Program-made: the position numbers and the translations under genes
Notes under the pieces: generated by a model
Seen by the model: only the letters and a program-made list of their open reading frames with translations
Told to the model about the DNA's origin: nothing
The model's database searches: none
In this document: positions 26,821 through 34,715 of the stretch, in pieces
How the letters are laid out: every line of letters begins with the position of its first letter
Numbering within the stretch: the stretch's first letter is position 1
Source of the DNA: Pseudanabaena sp. BC1403
GTDB lineage: Bacteria > Cyanobacteriota > Cyanobacteriia > Pseudanabaenales > Pseudanabaenaceae
Assembly: GCF_002914585.1 (NCBI RefSeq)
Contig: NZ_PDDM01000005.1
Coordinates: 62,001 to 126,000 of the forward strand
DNA length: 64,000 bases
Direction: 5' to 3'

Positions 26821-27018
26821 TCAAACGCTCAATCAATACTGGTTGACTATATAGATGTTGTCATGAAACCGTAATCTATGCAGTCATCCCGATGATAGAA
26901 ATTGCACAAACCAAAAGGTATTACTTCGCTTCGCGACACGATATATTTTGGTCTATGAGCATTACAAAGTGCTGCTTCTATTTGCTAATAATCATCCCGC
27001 ATCCAGAAAAATTAAGTA
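26821..27018. other. Spacer upstream of MITE copies
   Basis: First part of a 533-base gene-free stretch (26821-27353). I see no gene here; the region should hold the promoter of the hybrid kinase. The rest contains two tandem MITE copies and about 125 bases of leader before the secreted-protein gene. Confidence 0.5.
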
Positions 27019-27121
27019 ATACCAAAACAAAAAATGGCGTAGCCATTTTTTGTTTTGAAAACCCTTGCTGGGTTTGGCTTTTAATTCACAGAAGTGTTGT
27101 CACACTTTTGTGAATTGGTAT
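27019..27121. repeat. 103-bp MITE-like repeat, copy B
   Basis: ATACCAA...TTGGTAT ends, with a left hairpin around ATGGCGTAGCCAT, a central AAAACCCTTGCTGGGTTTG and a right hairpin AATTCACAGAAGTGT/ACACTTTTGTGAATT. It is nearly identical to copy C, which follows after a single A. Confidence 0.85.
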
Positions 27122-27122
27122 A

Positions 27123-27225
27123 ATACCAAAACAAAAAATGGCTACGCCATTTTTTGTTTTGAAAACCCTTGCTGGGTTTGGTTTTTAATTCACAGAAGTG
27201 TGCCGACACTTTTGTGAATTGGTAT
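27123..27225. repeat. 103-bp MITE-like repeat, copy C
   Basis: Direct tandem of copy B with a few substitutions. The left hairpin loop has GGCTACGCC in place of GGCGTAGCC, that is, the loop is inverted relative to copy B. Confidence 0.85.
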
Positions 27226-27353
27226 AACTTGGTGGAATTAAATGTAGGATAAATTAGCGTCTCGCAACCTATATTTTTTGCCAAATGGATGCGTTACGTT
27301 GCACTAACACATCCATTTAGCGACTAAGCCTTCCTACTTATCAACAAAGTAAT

Positions 27354-27662
27354 ATGCGCCATTATCTAATCGCGGTCACCGCATTTGTTTTAGCTATCAC
27401 TGGAATCTCTACGGCATGGGCAGAAGAGAACAAACCTGCGAATCAAGAGAAGAACGAATATCCACAAGAAGTAACCAAGACCTTTCTGAAAGGATGTGGT
27501 TTTACTAATAGTAAAGAATTTTGTGTTTGTAGTTTAGATAAATTGCGATCGCAATACACCTTTGCGGAGTTCTTAAAGATCGACACAGCCGCCAGAGAAA
27601 CAAAGCAAGTACCTCAAGATGTAATCAATATTTTTCAATCTTGCCGAAATGGCAAAATATAA
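27354..27662 (+). CDS. Small secreted cysteine-containing protein
   Basis: A 102-residue protein with a clear signal peptide (MRHYLIAVTAFVLAITGIST, cleavage likely after AWA). The mature part has a charged region and then four cysteines in GCGFTN, FCVCSLDKL and QSC, which could form two disulfides in the periplasm. The central segment YTFAEFLKIDTAARETKQVPQ is helical. I do not recognise the family. It stands about 100 bases before the flavoprotein gene, separated by palindromic sequence. Confidence 0.72.
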   Translation: MRHYLIAVTAFVLAITGISTAWAEENKPANQEKNEYPQEVTKTFLKGCGFTNSKEFCVCSLDKLRSQYTFAEFLKIDTAARETKQVPQDVINIFQSCRNGKI

Positions 27663-27689
27663 AATAGGTGGCGCGGCGCTTTGCGGAAT

Positions 27690-27761
27690 TTATTAGGAAT
27701 TAAGCAATGGTAAAATCTAAGGTAGGCAGCGCGAAGCGCCGCCTACCTTATTAGGAATTAA
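27690..27761. repeat. Duplicated start region flanking a GCGC-core palindrome
   Basis: TTATTAGGAATTAA occurs at 27690-27703 and again at 27748-27761, each followed by an ATG. Between them lies a palindrome (27719-27749, core GCGC-GAA-GCGC). The second copy serves the flavoprotein gene. The first ATG opens only a 15-codon frame. The layout looks like insertion of the palindrome with a 14-base target duplication. Confidence 0.65.
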
Positions 27762-27763
27762 AC

Positions 27764-29032
27764 ATGGCAAGCACAGAGGTTGTAGTAATTGGTGGCGGGG
27801 CAGCAGGATTTTTTGGCGCAATTCATGCGGCGCAAGCACCTCATACGCGAGTAACTTTATTAGAGGCAGGAAGACAGCCACTTGCCAAGGTGCGAATTTC
27901 GGGCGGTGGACGCTGTAATGTTACCCATCACTGTTTTGAACCTTCGCAATTAGTTCTGAACTATCCTAGAGGCGGCAAAGCTTTACGAGGTGCTTTCTCT
28001 CGGTTTCAGGCTTTAGATGTAGTGCGCTGGTTTAATGCAGAGGGAGTGAAGCTAAAAACGGAAGCGGATGGCAGAATGTTTCCTATCACCGATGATTCGG
28101 AAACGATTGTGGAAGCACTGATGTTTGCGGCGAAAAAAGCTGGTGTGGTTCTTCGCAATAATGTTTTAGTTCAAAAGATTGAGCGTTTAGAGGATGACAA
28201 AGGGGATAGCAAATTTGATGTGATTCTCAAAAATGACGAGAATATAATTTGCGATCGCCTATTACTTGCCACAGGTAGCAGCCCATCTGGTTATGCGATC
28301 GCGCGATCGCTAGGACATGAGCTGGAACCTCCCGTCCCTTCACTTTTTACATTTAATATTAAAGATTCTAAGCTACATGAACTGGCTGGAGTCAGCGTTA
28401 ACCCTGCCACAGTTAAGCTGTTAATATCAAATTCTAATCCTGAAAAGAAAAAATCTACTCGTAATCAATTAGAACAATCGGGCGCTCTATTAATTACCCA
28501 TTGGGGATTGAGTGGCCCCGCCGTTTTAAAGTTGTCAGCATGGGCGGCACGAGAATTGCATGATTGCAACTATCAAGCTAAATTAGCGGTTAATTGGATT
28601 CCTTCACTTAAGGTAGAAGCAATTAAGCAGATTTTGCTAAGTGCGAAGACTGAGCAACCCAAGAAATTTATATCAAACTATTGTCCTGTCGATATCTCGT
28701 TGCGTCTATGGGAATATCTGCTCGATAAAGCTGAAGTGGAACTAGAGAAACGCTGGGCAGATATTTCTAATAAGGCAATTCAGCAAATTGTGAATGTATT
28801 AAGCGCGAGTGAATATGCGATCGCGGGTAAGGGTGTGTTTAAAGAAGAGTTTGTAACTTGTGGCGGAATTCGTTTACAAGATGTGAATTTTCAGACGATG
28901 GAAAGTAAGATTTGCCAAGGTTTATTTTTTGCGGGTGAGGTTTTGGATATAGATGGTGTAACAGGTGGTTTTAATTTCCAGAGTGCATGGACTACGTCTT
29001 GGATTGCTGCGCAGGGCATTTTACAAGCTTAA
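27764..29032 (+). CDS. NAD(P)/FAD-dependent oxidoreductase, HI0933/BaiN-like
   Basis: A 422-residue flavoprotein of the HI0933 family. VVVIGGGAAGFFGAIHAAQ binds FAD near residues 5-23. KVRISGGGRCNVTH is the family signature, and the C-terminal block GGIRLQDVN and CQGLFFAGEVLDIDGVTGG is the second FAD contact. The middle domain includes ITHWGLSGPAVLKLSAWAA. Members have been linked to reductive chemistry on steroids or to unknown reactions; the substrate here is unknown. AGGAA lies eight bases before the ATG. It is a single gene. Confidence 0.9.
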   Translation: MASTEVVVIGGGAAGFFGAIHAAQAPHTRVTLLEAGRQPLAKVRISGGGRCNVTHHCFEPSQLVLNYPRGGKALRGAFSRFQALDVVRWFNAEGVKLKTEADGRMFPITDDSETIVEALMFAAKKAGVVLRNNVLVQKIERLEDDKGDSKFDVILKNDENIICDRLLLATGSSPSGYAIARSLGHELEPPVPSLFTFNIKDSKLHELAGVSVNPATVKLLISNSNPEKKKSTRNQLEQSGALLITHWGLSGPAVLKLSAWAARELHDCNYQAKLAVNWIPSLKVEAIKQILLSAKTEQPKKFISNYCPVDISLRLWEYLLDKAEVELEKRWADISNKAIQQIVNVLSASEYAIAGKGVFKEEFVTCGGIRLQDVNFQTMESKICQGLFFAGEVLDIDGVTGGFNFQSAWTTSWIAAQGILQA

Positions 29033-29120
29033 ATTTTTTCAAGCTTAATTTTTTCAGCGGATTGCCTTATTCATGTTGTTTCCTTTATAAGCCAAAACCA
29101 AATGTGAGCATCGAGAATTA

Positions 29121-29265
29121 TCATTTCAGACATTCCCAGTCCTCTTCGTCTACGATTGGGCTAACAATATCGCCTAATGTTTTACCTTTGCCAATCAGGT
29201 GGGCAGGTGTTGTGCGTTTGGGCTTTTTGTTATGGATTTCTTGATCGGGTATAGGGGCTTTTTTG
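29121..29265 (-). pseudogene. C-terminal remnant of a small antitoxin-like gene
   Basis: Reads KPKRTTPAHLIGKGKTLGDI, VSPIVDEEDWECLK and stop. The last 14 residues are identical to the end of the intact protein at 29533-29754. There is no start codon of its own; upstream the frame runs into the opposite frame of the next small gene. It is a leftover of a paralogue. Confidence 0.7.
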
Positions 29266-29394
29266 AAGTGGAATAGATATAGATTTCAGATATAAGCTAA
29301 CGATCGCCTGTAATGCTTGACGATGTTCTGGGGTTGCATTTTGATAAGCGTCAGCAATAGGGGATTCGACTTCTAGGGTAATTTGTTTGATCAT
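29230..29394 (-). CDS. Truncated small antitoxin-like protein
   Basis: A 54-residue frame from ATG 29394, with ITLEVESPIADAYQNATPEH and RQALQAIVSLYLK. These resemble the N-terminal half of small cyanobacterial antitoxin-like proteins that normally run to about 75 residues. After LYLK the sequence becomes unlike the family and stops, in a region that in another frame encodes the remnant at 29121-29265. It is probably a fusion of two broken genes. A TTG ten codons upstream is another possible start. Confidence 0.4.
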   Translation of the reverse strand: MIKQITLEVESPIADAYQNATPEHRQALQAIVSLYLKSISIPLQKSPYTRSRNP

Positions 29395-29532
29395 GGTCTT
29401 GTTAGGATTTGAGAGTATTTTCAAATTCTTGTTTTTTGCTAGATATTGATAATCTTAAGCGATCGCAATTTTCCCGTTGTTTTCCTAATTTACATCAAAT
29501 AATTTTCTAGCTCAGGATATTTAGAAAATAAA

Positions 29533-29754
29533 TTATTTCAGACATTCCCAGTCCTCTTCATCAACAATGGGGCTTACGATATCACCTAATATTTTCACTT
29601 TGCCAGCCATGTCAGGTATAGGAAAATGCCGTTTTATTTGTGGTTTGGTTTCTTCTAGGACGGTCACAATAATTCTTGCTGAGGTAATTTCTGGTTGTTC
29701 GGAAATCCATTTGATTTGTCCGTTTTCATAGGTTGCTTCATAGCTTTTCAGCAT
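29533..29754 (-). CDS. Small cyanobacterial antitoxin-like protein
   Basis: A 73-residue protein: YEATYENGQIKWISEQPEI, then SARIIVTVLEE, and a C-terminal tail with KVKILGDIVSPIVDEEDWE. Proteins of this form are frequent in cyanobacterial toxin-antitoxin clusters and are treated as putative antitoxins. No toxin overlaps it, and the DUF5615 toxin upstream already has a DUF433 partner. A broken paralogue of its 3' end is at 29121-29265. Confidence 0.7.
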   Translation of the reverse strand: MLKSYEATYENGQIKWISEQPEITSARIIVTVLEETKPQIKRHFPIPDMAGKVKILGDIVSPIVDEEDWECLK

Positions 29755-29791
29755 GGTTGTTTATTACCTTAAATTTATGCTTATTTTCTGT

Positions 29792-30145
29792 TTATTGATG
29801 GACTATGACTGAATCTCGTGACATTTCAATCAAAGAATGTTGCTCTAGCAAATGCACTACCTGACCTAGATTTTTAACGAATAATGATTCCAGTTCTTTG
29901 TTGCTGATGTTGCCTGTTGTTACTAGCAAAAGCTTGTAAGGCTCTTGGCTGATATAAAAGGAGTCCCAAAAATCAGAATCTTTGGTAATTACAATTCTCT
30001 GTTCGCGAATTGAGAGTGTATTAATTTCCGTGTCTGGTGTTGCATTTTTGAGGGCTAATTCTTTGGTATGGATTGCATCATGTCCCATTGATTTTAAAAG
30101 ATGGGATAAACGCACGGGTAATTGAGCATCAACAAGAAATTTCAT
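29792..30145 (-). CDS. DUF5615 PIN-like toxin
   Basis: A 117-residue PIN-like protein. FLVDAQLPVRLSHLLKSMGH supplies the first acidic residue, and IVITKDSDFWDSFY gives the second acidic cluster of the DUF5615 family, whose members are predicted RNases. Its ATG overlaps the stop of the DUF433 gene by four bases, the standard antitoxin-toxin arrangement in cyanobacteria. Function is inferred from family and pairing. Confidence 0.87.
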   Translation of the reverse strand: MKFLVDAQLPVRLSHLLKSMGHDAIHTKELALKNATPDTEINTLSIREQRIVITKDSDFWDSFYISQEPYKLLLVTTGNISNKELESLFVKNLGQVVHLLEQHSLIEMSRDSVIVHQ

Positions 30146-30369
30146 ACAAGAACCTTGTGGATGCTTTTTATTTGGCTCAGTTTTGTGGCATAGGCTAGGA
30201 CTGCAAAAATATCATCTCGCTCTAGATCGTCATAGTCTTCGAGGATTTCTTCGGTGGTCATGCCTGAACTGAGAAGTTCTAAGATCATCTCGACTGGATA
30301 GCGCAAACCTCTGATGCAGGGTTTACCATGACAGATATTCCAGTCTATTGTGATACGTTGTAACAGCAT
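30142..30369 (-). CDS. DUF433 antitoxin
   Basis: A 75-residue DUF433 protein: ITIDWNICHGKPCIRGLRYP, VEMILELLSSGMTTEEIL and YDDLERDDIFAVLAYA. This fold has a winged-helix-like DNA-binding character and usually acts as antitoxin and repressor for the DUF5615 toxin immediately downstream (four-base overlap). A similar but partnerless DUF433 gene is at 17619-17828. Confidence 0.88.
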   Translation of the reverse strand: MLLQRITIDWNICHGKPCIRGLRYPVEMILELLSSGMTTEEILEDYDDLERDDIFAVLAYATKLSQIKSIHKVLV

Positions 30370-30422
30370 ATTTAGATATTCCTTGTTGAATGGATTAAGA
30401 CGATTTTACTCTGATTAAATTG

Positions 30423-30520
30423 AAAGAGATTTTTCAAATTCTTGTTTTTTGCTAGAGATTTAGAGAACGCAGGCGATCGCCTTCTGACCGTTATTTCCTC
30501 TCCTCAAGTTCTAACCGATG
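30423..30520. repeat. Degenerate coding-tail repeat, copy 2
   Basis: Shares about 95 bases with 30769-30865, including TTTTTCAAATTCTTGTTTTT and TCCTCTCCTCAAGTTCTAA. A shorter match lies near 29412-29480. On the minus strand the sequence encodes RLELEERK and then meets a stop, so it is more decayed than copy 3. Confidence 0.7.
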
Positions 30521-30696
30521 ATCGCTTGGGCAAATGGGATAGCTTCGTCTTGAGATTCTTCGGCTAGGTCAAAGGCATAAATTTCTTCTAGTTCTTCTAG
30601 CCGTGCAAGTAGTTTTTGATAATAGTCAAATTCTACAACCACGCTCAGGCGTTGACCTTGAGCATCAACAATGTATTGTTCGCTAATTGTTTGCAT
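30511..30696 (-). CDS. Small antitoxin-like protein
   Basis: A 61-residue protein, QYIVDAQGQRLSVVVEFDYY then QKLLARLEELEEIYAFDLAE, the form of cyanobacterial antitoxins that usually precede a RelE/ParE-like toxin. No toxin gene follows; downstream is the decayed coding-tail repeat. It is an orphan or was left after loss of the toxin. Confidence 0.65.
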   Translation of the reverse strand: MQTISEQYIVDAQGQRLSVVVEFDYYQKLLARLEELEEIYAFDLAEESQDEAIPFAQAIIG

Positions 30697-30768
30697 TGGT
30701 AACTCCTAATTATTGGGGGTGTGTCAATTATATGTAATCTTAGAGATGATGGGTTAAAGCTAGACTGT

Positions 30769-30865
30769 GAGAGATTTTTCAAATTCTTGTTTTTGGGCAG
30801 AGATCAGAGAAAGTAGCCGATCGCCTTCTTGCTGTTCTTTCCTCTCCTCAAGTTCTAATCGATAA
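30769..30865. repeat. Degenerate coding-tail repeat, copy 3
   Basis: On the minus strand this copy stays open for 35 codons (RLELEERKEQQEGDRLLSL, then ISAQKQEFEKSLTV and stop), bounded upstream by a TAA. It looks like the cut-off coiled-coil end of a protein gene. Together with 30423-30520 and a piece near 29412, it marks repeated recombination in this island. Confidence 0.65.
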
Positions 30866-30918
30866 GCTTAAAGTGAAATTATTTGTCAGACTTAATTTTA
30901 AACACTTTCATGATTGAG

Positions 30919-32667
30919 CTAAAATCTAATTCCAAACAATCCTCCATCTTCTCCACTATCAGACAATTCAAGTACCTTATAAGGTTGAATATCAAAATTA
31001 TCTCCAAATTCTTGTGAAGGTATAGAGTCAGAATTGAGACAACAAATATATTGAAAATTAAGTTTTTGTGATTCTCTAGCAGCTAACTGAAGAGCTTGAG
31101 CAATTTGACGCTCATCTACCCCATCAAAAATAGTGCTGTCATGGATAAGCATACTCGGACTATGTTCTTTTGAAGCCCAAATTTGAGCAAGAGTTAGGTC
31201 GTAGCAAAATATCCCCATTTGATTAACTCCTTGGCTCTGAGATTTATCAATTTCAACATGAAATCTAAAGCCATTTTTATCAACATTCATAATTAGACTG
31301 CCAGGAGCTTCATGAATAGCTTCAGAATTAGAATTAAAGAGAGATACAGCTTTTTGTCGAACAGAACTTCTTTCTTGGTAATCAGCATGTGCATCAAGGG
31401 CTAGTCTATCTTGTTCTATTCGTAAAGATATGGTTCCCTGCTCAAATTTTTTAAGATTATCAATCCGAGTCTTAATTTCCTCAAGCTTTGTAACTACTAA
31501 CATATTATGTTGTTGGAGTTTGCTGTACTCGTCTAAAGCGCCGTGAGTCTGTAAAATAGACATTAGAGAAGCATACTCCTGTCTAAACTTAATAATTTCT
31601 GCTTCCACTTGTCGCACTTCATTTCTTAATCTCTCGATTTCTGACTTCAAAAAATTCTTGCGATTTATTGTGACTTTCTGGTGAAACTCCTGAACCTCAT
31701 GGATTTTTCTAGTTACACTTTCGGGCAATAATATGCCAGCTTCTTCATACATTTTTGCGATTGCGTTTTCACCCGCAGGTTGTTCCTCTTGATAGACACT
31801 TTCGTAGTATTCAAGCATCTTTCGTGAACTAACATTTTGGTTTTGAAAATGACGAATCCTCTCATGTAATGAGTTTACACGTACTTCTATATCCCTATAT
31901 TGTTCATGAATTCTAAAATTACTTAACTGTTCTTGTTCTCTAATCACCTGTTCTTCAAGTTGAACTTTAGTTACCTCAAGTTCACCTACACTTCCTGAAA
32001 ATCCACTGATCAGCCCAGAATTTGCAGCCTTCTTATATTGTGCTAAGCTTTCCATTCTTTCCTTTAGATCGTGCCATTTTTGGGCATGTTCCCAACATAA
32101 CCCAATCAAAAACGTATGATCTACTTGCTTTTGCCATTCGGTTTGTTTAGGAAAGTGTGTAAAAGGATTACTAAAAGCATCTCTTCCTCTTCTCACAAAG
32201 TACGAAATTAAGCTGCGAAAGCTTGGTGAATGTTTCTGTTCGCTAATTTCTGGAGATAAGCCAAACATAAGCCAATTAAGAACTAAACACCATTGAGGTA
32301 TGGATATCCTTGGCTCTTTTGTCTTTTTGTCTACTATTGGTTTGATAACCCAATCTGACCAATCACCATCTATAACTACATAGCTTGGTTCTTTAGTTTT
32401 ACGGCTTATAGTAAATCGCTTACCTCCAAGATCAATATCAATTGAAAAAGTATGATCTTGTAGAGCATCTACCATGAGACCTTTTTTCTTAACAGCTTTA
32501 GCTCCTAGACAAAAGTGAATAATTTCAATTAATGAACTTTTCCCGCTACCATTCCGAGATTGCTTATGTGTAGAGCTTTCGGATCTCTCAGCAACAATCA
32601 CATTAAATCCACTATGAAACGTAACATGCTTAAATGTAATGAGATCGGAACGCACAGAGTACAACAT
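30919..32667 (-). CDS. DUF2326 ABC-type ATPase of an ABC three-component system
   Basis: A 582-residue SMC/RecN-like ATPase. Walker A RNGSGKSSLIEI lies near residues 38-50. Long helical and coiled-coil stretches fill about 190-430, and the C-terminal DUF2326 half contains MLIHDSTIFDGVDERQ, the Walker B and D-loop region. Such ATPases form the motor/sensor part of ABC three-component conflict systems. I start at the ATG whose A is the last base of the preceding stop (TAATG); a GTG three codons upstream also exists. It closes a three-gene operon with 32667-32891 and 32888-33802. It probably detects invading nucleic acid and triggers the effector. Confidence 0.85.
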   Translation of the reverse strand: MLYSVRSDLITFKHVTFHSGFNVIVAERSESSTHKQSRNGSGKSSLIEIIHFCLGAKAVKKKGLMVDALQDHTFSIDIDLGGKRFTISRKTKEPSYVVIDGDWSDWVIKPIVDKKTKEPRISIPQWCLVLNWLMFGLSPEISEQKHSPSFRSLISYFVRRGRDAFSNPFTHFPKQTEWQKQVDHTFLIGLCWEHAQKWHDLKERMESLAQYKKAANSGLISGFSGSVGELEVTKVQLEEQVIREQEQLSNFRIHEQYRDIEVRVNSLHERIRHFQNQNVSSRKMLEYYESVYQEEQPAGENAIAKMYEEAGILLPESVTRKIHEVQEFHQKVTINRKNFLKSEIERLRNEVRQVEAEIIKFRQEYASLMSILQTHGALDEYSKLQQHNMLVVTKLEEIKTRIDNLKKFEQGTISLRIEQDRLALDAHADYQERSSVRQKAVSLFNSNSEAIHEAPGSLIMNVDKNGFRFHVEIDKSQSQGVNQMGIFCYDLTLAQIWASKEHSPSMLIHDSTIFDGVDERQIAQALQLAARESQKLNFQYICCLNSDSIPSQEFGDNFDIQPYKVLELSDSGEDGGLFGIRF

Positions 32668-32891
32668 TATCCACACCTCTTCAAGAGATTATCCTGAAAT
32701 TCAATCGCTCCAACAGTGTAGAGAAAGTCAAGAGCAAGAGAAAACCTTTCAAACGTCCCTACCTCTGGATAGCTTCGTATTTTTTCCCATAAAAATGTAA
32801 CAGTCCTCGGCTTGTTTAATTGCTGTAAAACTAAGCCGCCTAACCAAATGAGAGATCTTTTTGTTTCTATATGCTTTGTAGGTAGGATCAT
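32667..32891 (-). CDS. ABC three-component system middle component
   Basis: A 74-residue protein beginning MILPTKHIETKRSLIWLGG, followed by LQQLNKPRTVTFLWEKI and FERFSLALDFLYTVGAIEF. The pattern corresponds to the small winged-helix-like middle components that link effector and ATPase in ABC three-component systems. It overlaps the effector stop by four bases (ATGA) and the ATPase start by one (TAATG). Identification rests on pattern and position. Confidence 0.78.
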   Translation of the reverse strand: MILPTKHIETKRSLIWLGGLVLQQLNKPRTVTFLWEKIRSYPEVGTFERFSLALDFLYTVGAIEFQDNLLKRCG

Positions 32892-33802
32892 CTTTCAAAT
32901 ATATCGCACAATTGAAAATAATGTGAAACAATGCCAATAGAAGCCCAAAAGAGCTTAGGTTCATTCATCTTTTTAGAAGACACAAACTCAATTAACGAAA
33001 AGAATATCGCGTCAGCTTCTTTTATATCTTCCTTTGTAAGTGTACAATACTTATCTGACAATACTTTTGCGACTATTCCAGAATATTCGATATCATAATG
33101 ATTTTTAGTATAATCTTCCACAATCTTTGTTATAGGTATTGCATTTTTAACTAGTACTTGTATACTTCCACTTAAATTATTTTTGTCTAGCTTTTCTTGA
33201 AGCTCTGTTAGCTCTAAGTCTGCTCCAATAGGTTCTACTTTTTGTCGTGTTAAATAGGAGAGGAGAGATTCCACTTCTGCTGCTGTTGTTTCTGATGCAG
33301 ATTTTACCTCCAAAGAAAAATCTAAAATACTTTCTCTCTCAATCGTAGAGAGTTTTGATATTCTAACCCAAAGTGATTCTTGACTCCAATCATCAATAAT
33401 AATTTCTGTATTCTCATTTTTTATTTTAGATAGAGTTTTAAGAACTTGAGGAGGGAGTTGACTATGAGCACTCCAAACGAATATCCAGCATTTCATTTCT
33501 TCTGCCCAATGTTCTTTCGCTCCCTGAAAATCTTCTTTTACTTTTAAAACTGCCTTTGCTACTGTAGTGCTTTTTTGTAAATTCTCTGGGGCATAGCATT
33601 GATAAACTGTGCCTGTTTTTTTAGAAAAACCGTCACATTTCCAATCCCCTTCTTTCCCTGAAGGTTTAATTGATATAAAACTGGTATCGAGTTTGAACAT
33701 GATTTTTTCAAAAAACGACTGAAATTCAGAACCTTTTTTCTCAAGGCATTTTAATCGAAAAATCATTTCATGAACTCTTAGATTTTTGTCTTCACAACTC
33801 AT
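32888..33802 (-). CDS. ABC three-component effector with restriction-endonuclease-like N-terminus
   Basis: A 304-residue protein. The N-terminal part has GSEFQSFFEKIM (residues 24-35), GDWKCDGF (52-59) and VYQCYAPE (66-73), arranged like the E, D and QxK positions of Mrr/REase-fold enzymes. The last motif has tyrosine in place of the usual lysine. A region with SLWVRISKLSTIERESIL follows, and the C-terminal 100 residues are helical (LTKEDIKEADAIFFSLIEF), probably binding the middle component. It is the first gene of the three-gene operon. It may nick DNA or only bind it; the altered motif leaves this open. Confidence 0.72.
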   Translation of the reverse strand: MSCEDKNLRVHEMIFRLKCLEKKGSEFQSFFEKIMFKLDTSFISIKPSGKEGDWKCDGFSKKTGTVYQCYAPENLQKSTTVAKAVLKVKEDFQGAKEHWAEEMKCWIFVWSAHSQLPPQVLKTLSKIKNENTEIIIDDWSQESLWVRISKLSTIERESILDFSLEVKSASETTAAEVESLLSYLTRQKVEPIGADLELTELQEKLDKNNLSGSIQVLVKNAIPITKIVEDYTKNHYDIEYSGIVAKVLSDKYCTLTKEDIKEADAIFFSLIEFVSSKKMNEPKLFWASIGIVSHYFQLCDIFER

Positions 33803-34010
33803 TATTTAGATTCCCAAGTATTGAAATTTTAATGTGATTTTATGTGTATCTATAGAAAGAAATATTTTAGTAGTACTGAATTTTCGCATATTTCTTGCCT
33901 TCTATAATTTTTTTTATCATATAAGTAGCCTTTAAAACTTAAAAACTTATATTTTAAGCATAAGGCTTTAAAAGCAGATGTAGTTAAGCGAGCTTCTGAT
34001 GTGGCGATCG

Positions 34011-34319
34011 CTAATTTGTATCATTATTTTCACTAAATAAAGAATCTAAATCTCTATACCCACTTACCACTCTGACAATCTCTATGGAATTCTCATTAAC
34101 TCGATAGAAGATGACATAACCACTCAAAGGAATACCACGCAAAGAAGACTCTATCTCAGTGTAGGCGCGACCAATATGAGGAAAAACTGCTAAATTACGA
34201 CATTTCTTATTGAAGTCATCAACAAATCTTTCGCCAGCATCAACACTAAACTCAGCAAAATAGTCAAAGATATCATCCAAATCTCGACTTGCTAATGGAG
34301 AAATAATGTAGCTTGTCAT
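34011..34319 (-). CDS. ParE/RelE-family toxin
   Basis: A 102-residue toxin of the RelE/ParE superfamily: YIISPLASRDLDDIFDYFAE, then FPHIGRAYTEIESSLRGIPL, and the C-terminal strand pattern YVIFYRVNENSIEIVRVVSG followed by YRDLDSLF. Overlap of four bases with the ParD-like antitoxin gene confirms the pair. ParE members poison gyrase and RelE members cut mRNA. The sequence here is nearer ParE, but the target is not certain. Confidence 0.9.
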   Translation of the reverse strand: MTSYIISPLASRDLDDIFDYFAEFSVDAGERFVDDFNKKCRNLAVFPHIGRAYTEIESSLRGIPLSGYVIFYRVNENSIEIVRVVSGYRDLDSLFSENNDTN

Positions 34320-34582
34320 TGATGATTCTCGCGAGCATTACGAATCCGTTCTTTCAATCTCGCCATCACACTTTCACTGTCCAATCCTTCACCCCGATCT
34401 AGTTGAGCTAACCCATCAGCCACCTTATTCCGAGTATCTTGCAGCCATTGCTCGTAATGCTTGTCTCTCTCCTCAAGCAACCGAAATGCTTCAAAAATCA
34501 CCTCATCAGCAGATCCATACTTACCACTATTGAGCTTCTTTTGAATAAACTGCTCTTGCTCAGCTTTTAAGGCAATACTCAT
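34316..34582 (-). CDS. ParD-like antitoxin
   Basis: An 88-residue antitoxin: a ribbon-helix-helix-like N-terminus (EQEQFIQKKLNSGKYGSADE, VIFEAFRLLEERD) and a helical, charged C-terminal part that should wrap the toxin. It precedes and overlaps parE by four bases. It is divergent from the Phd/PIN operon, with which it shares a 156-base intergenic region. Confidence 0.9.
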   Translation of the reverse strand: MSIALKAEQEQFIQKKLNSGKYGSADEVIFEAFRLLEERDKHYEQWLQDTRNKVADGLAQLDRGEGLDSESVMARLKERIRNARENHQ

Positions 34583-34685
34583 GATTTACATCCTAAGCCA
34601 TCTAATTATCAGTAATTATACCAAAAACTTTAAAGATGGAAATACTTAACCAATCACCTGATAAGCGCGATCGCTATCACAATTA

Positions 34686-34715
34686 TGGACAAATTGTCTA
34701 TTTTGTCTATATAAT
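34686..34715 (+). promoter_or_regulatory. Probable promoter of phd-PIN operon
   Basis: A -35 like TGGACA (34686-34691) and a consensus -10 TATAAT (34710-34715) with an 18-base spacer. The spacer holds two direct copies of TTGTCTA or its close variant, and GGACAA faces TTGTC in inverted orientation. These are plausible Phd operator sites for autorepression. Confidence 0.6.

Noticed and set aside
27081-27284. 67-codon minus-strand frame
   Set aside because: Falls inside the tandem MITE copies and is not protein-like.
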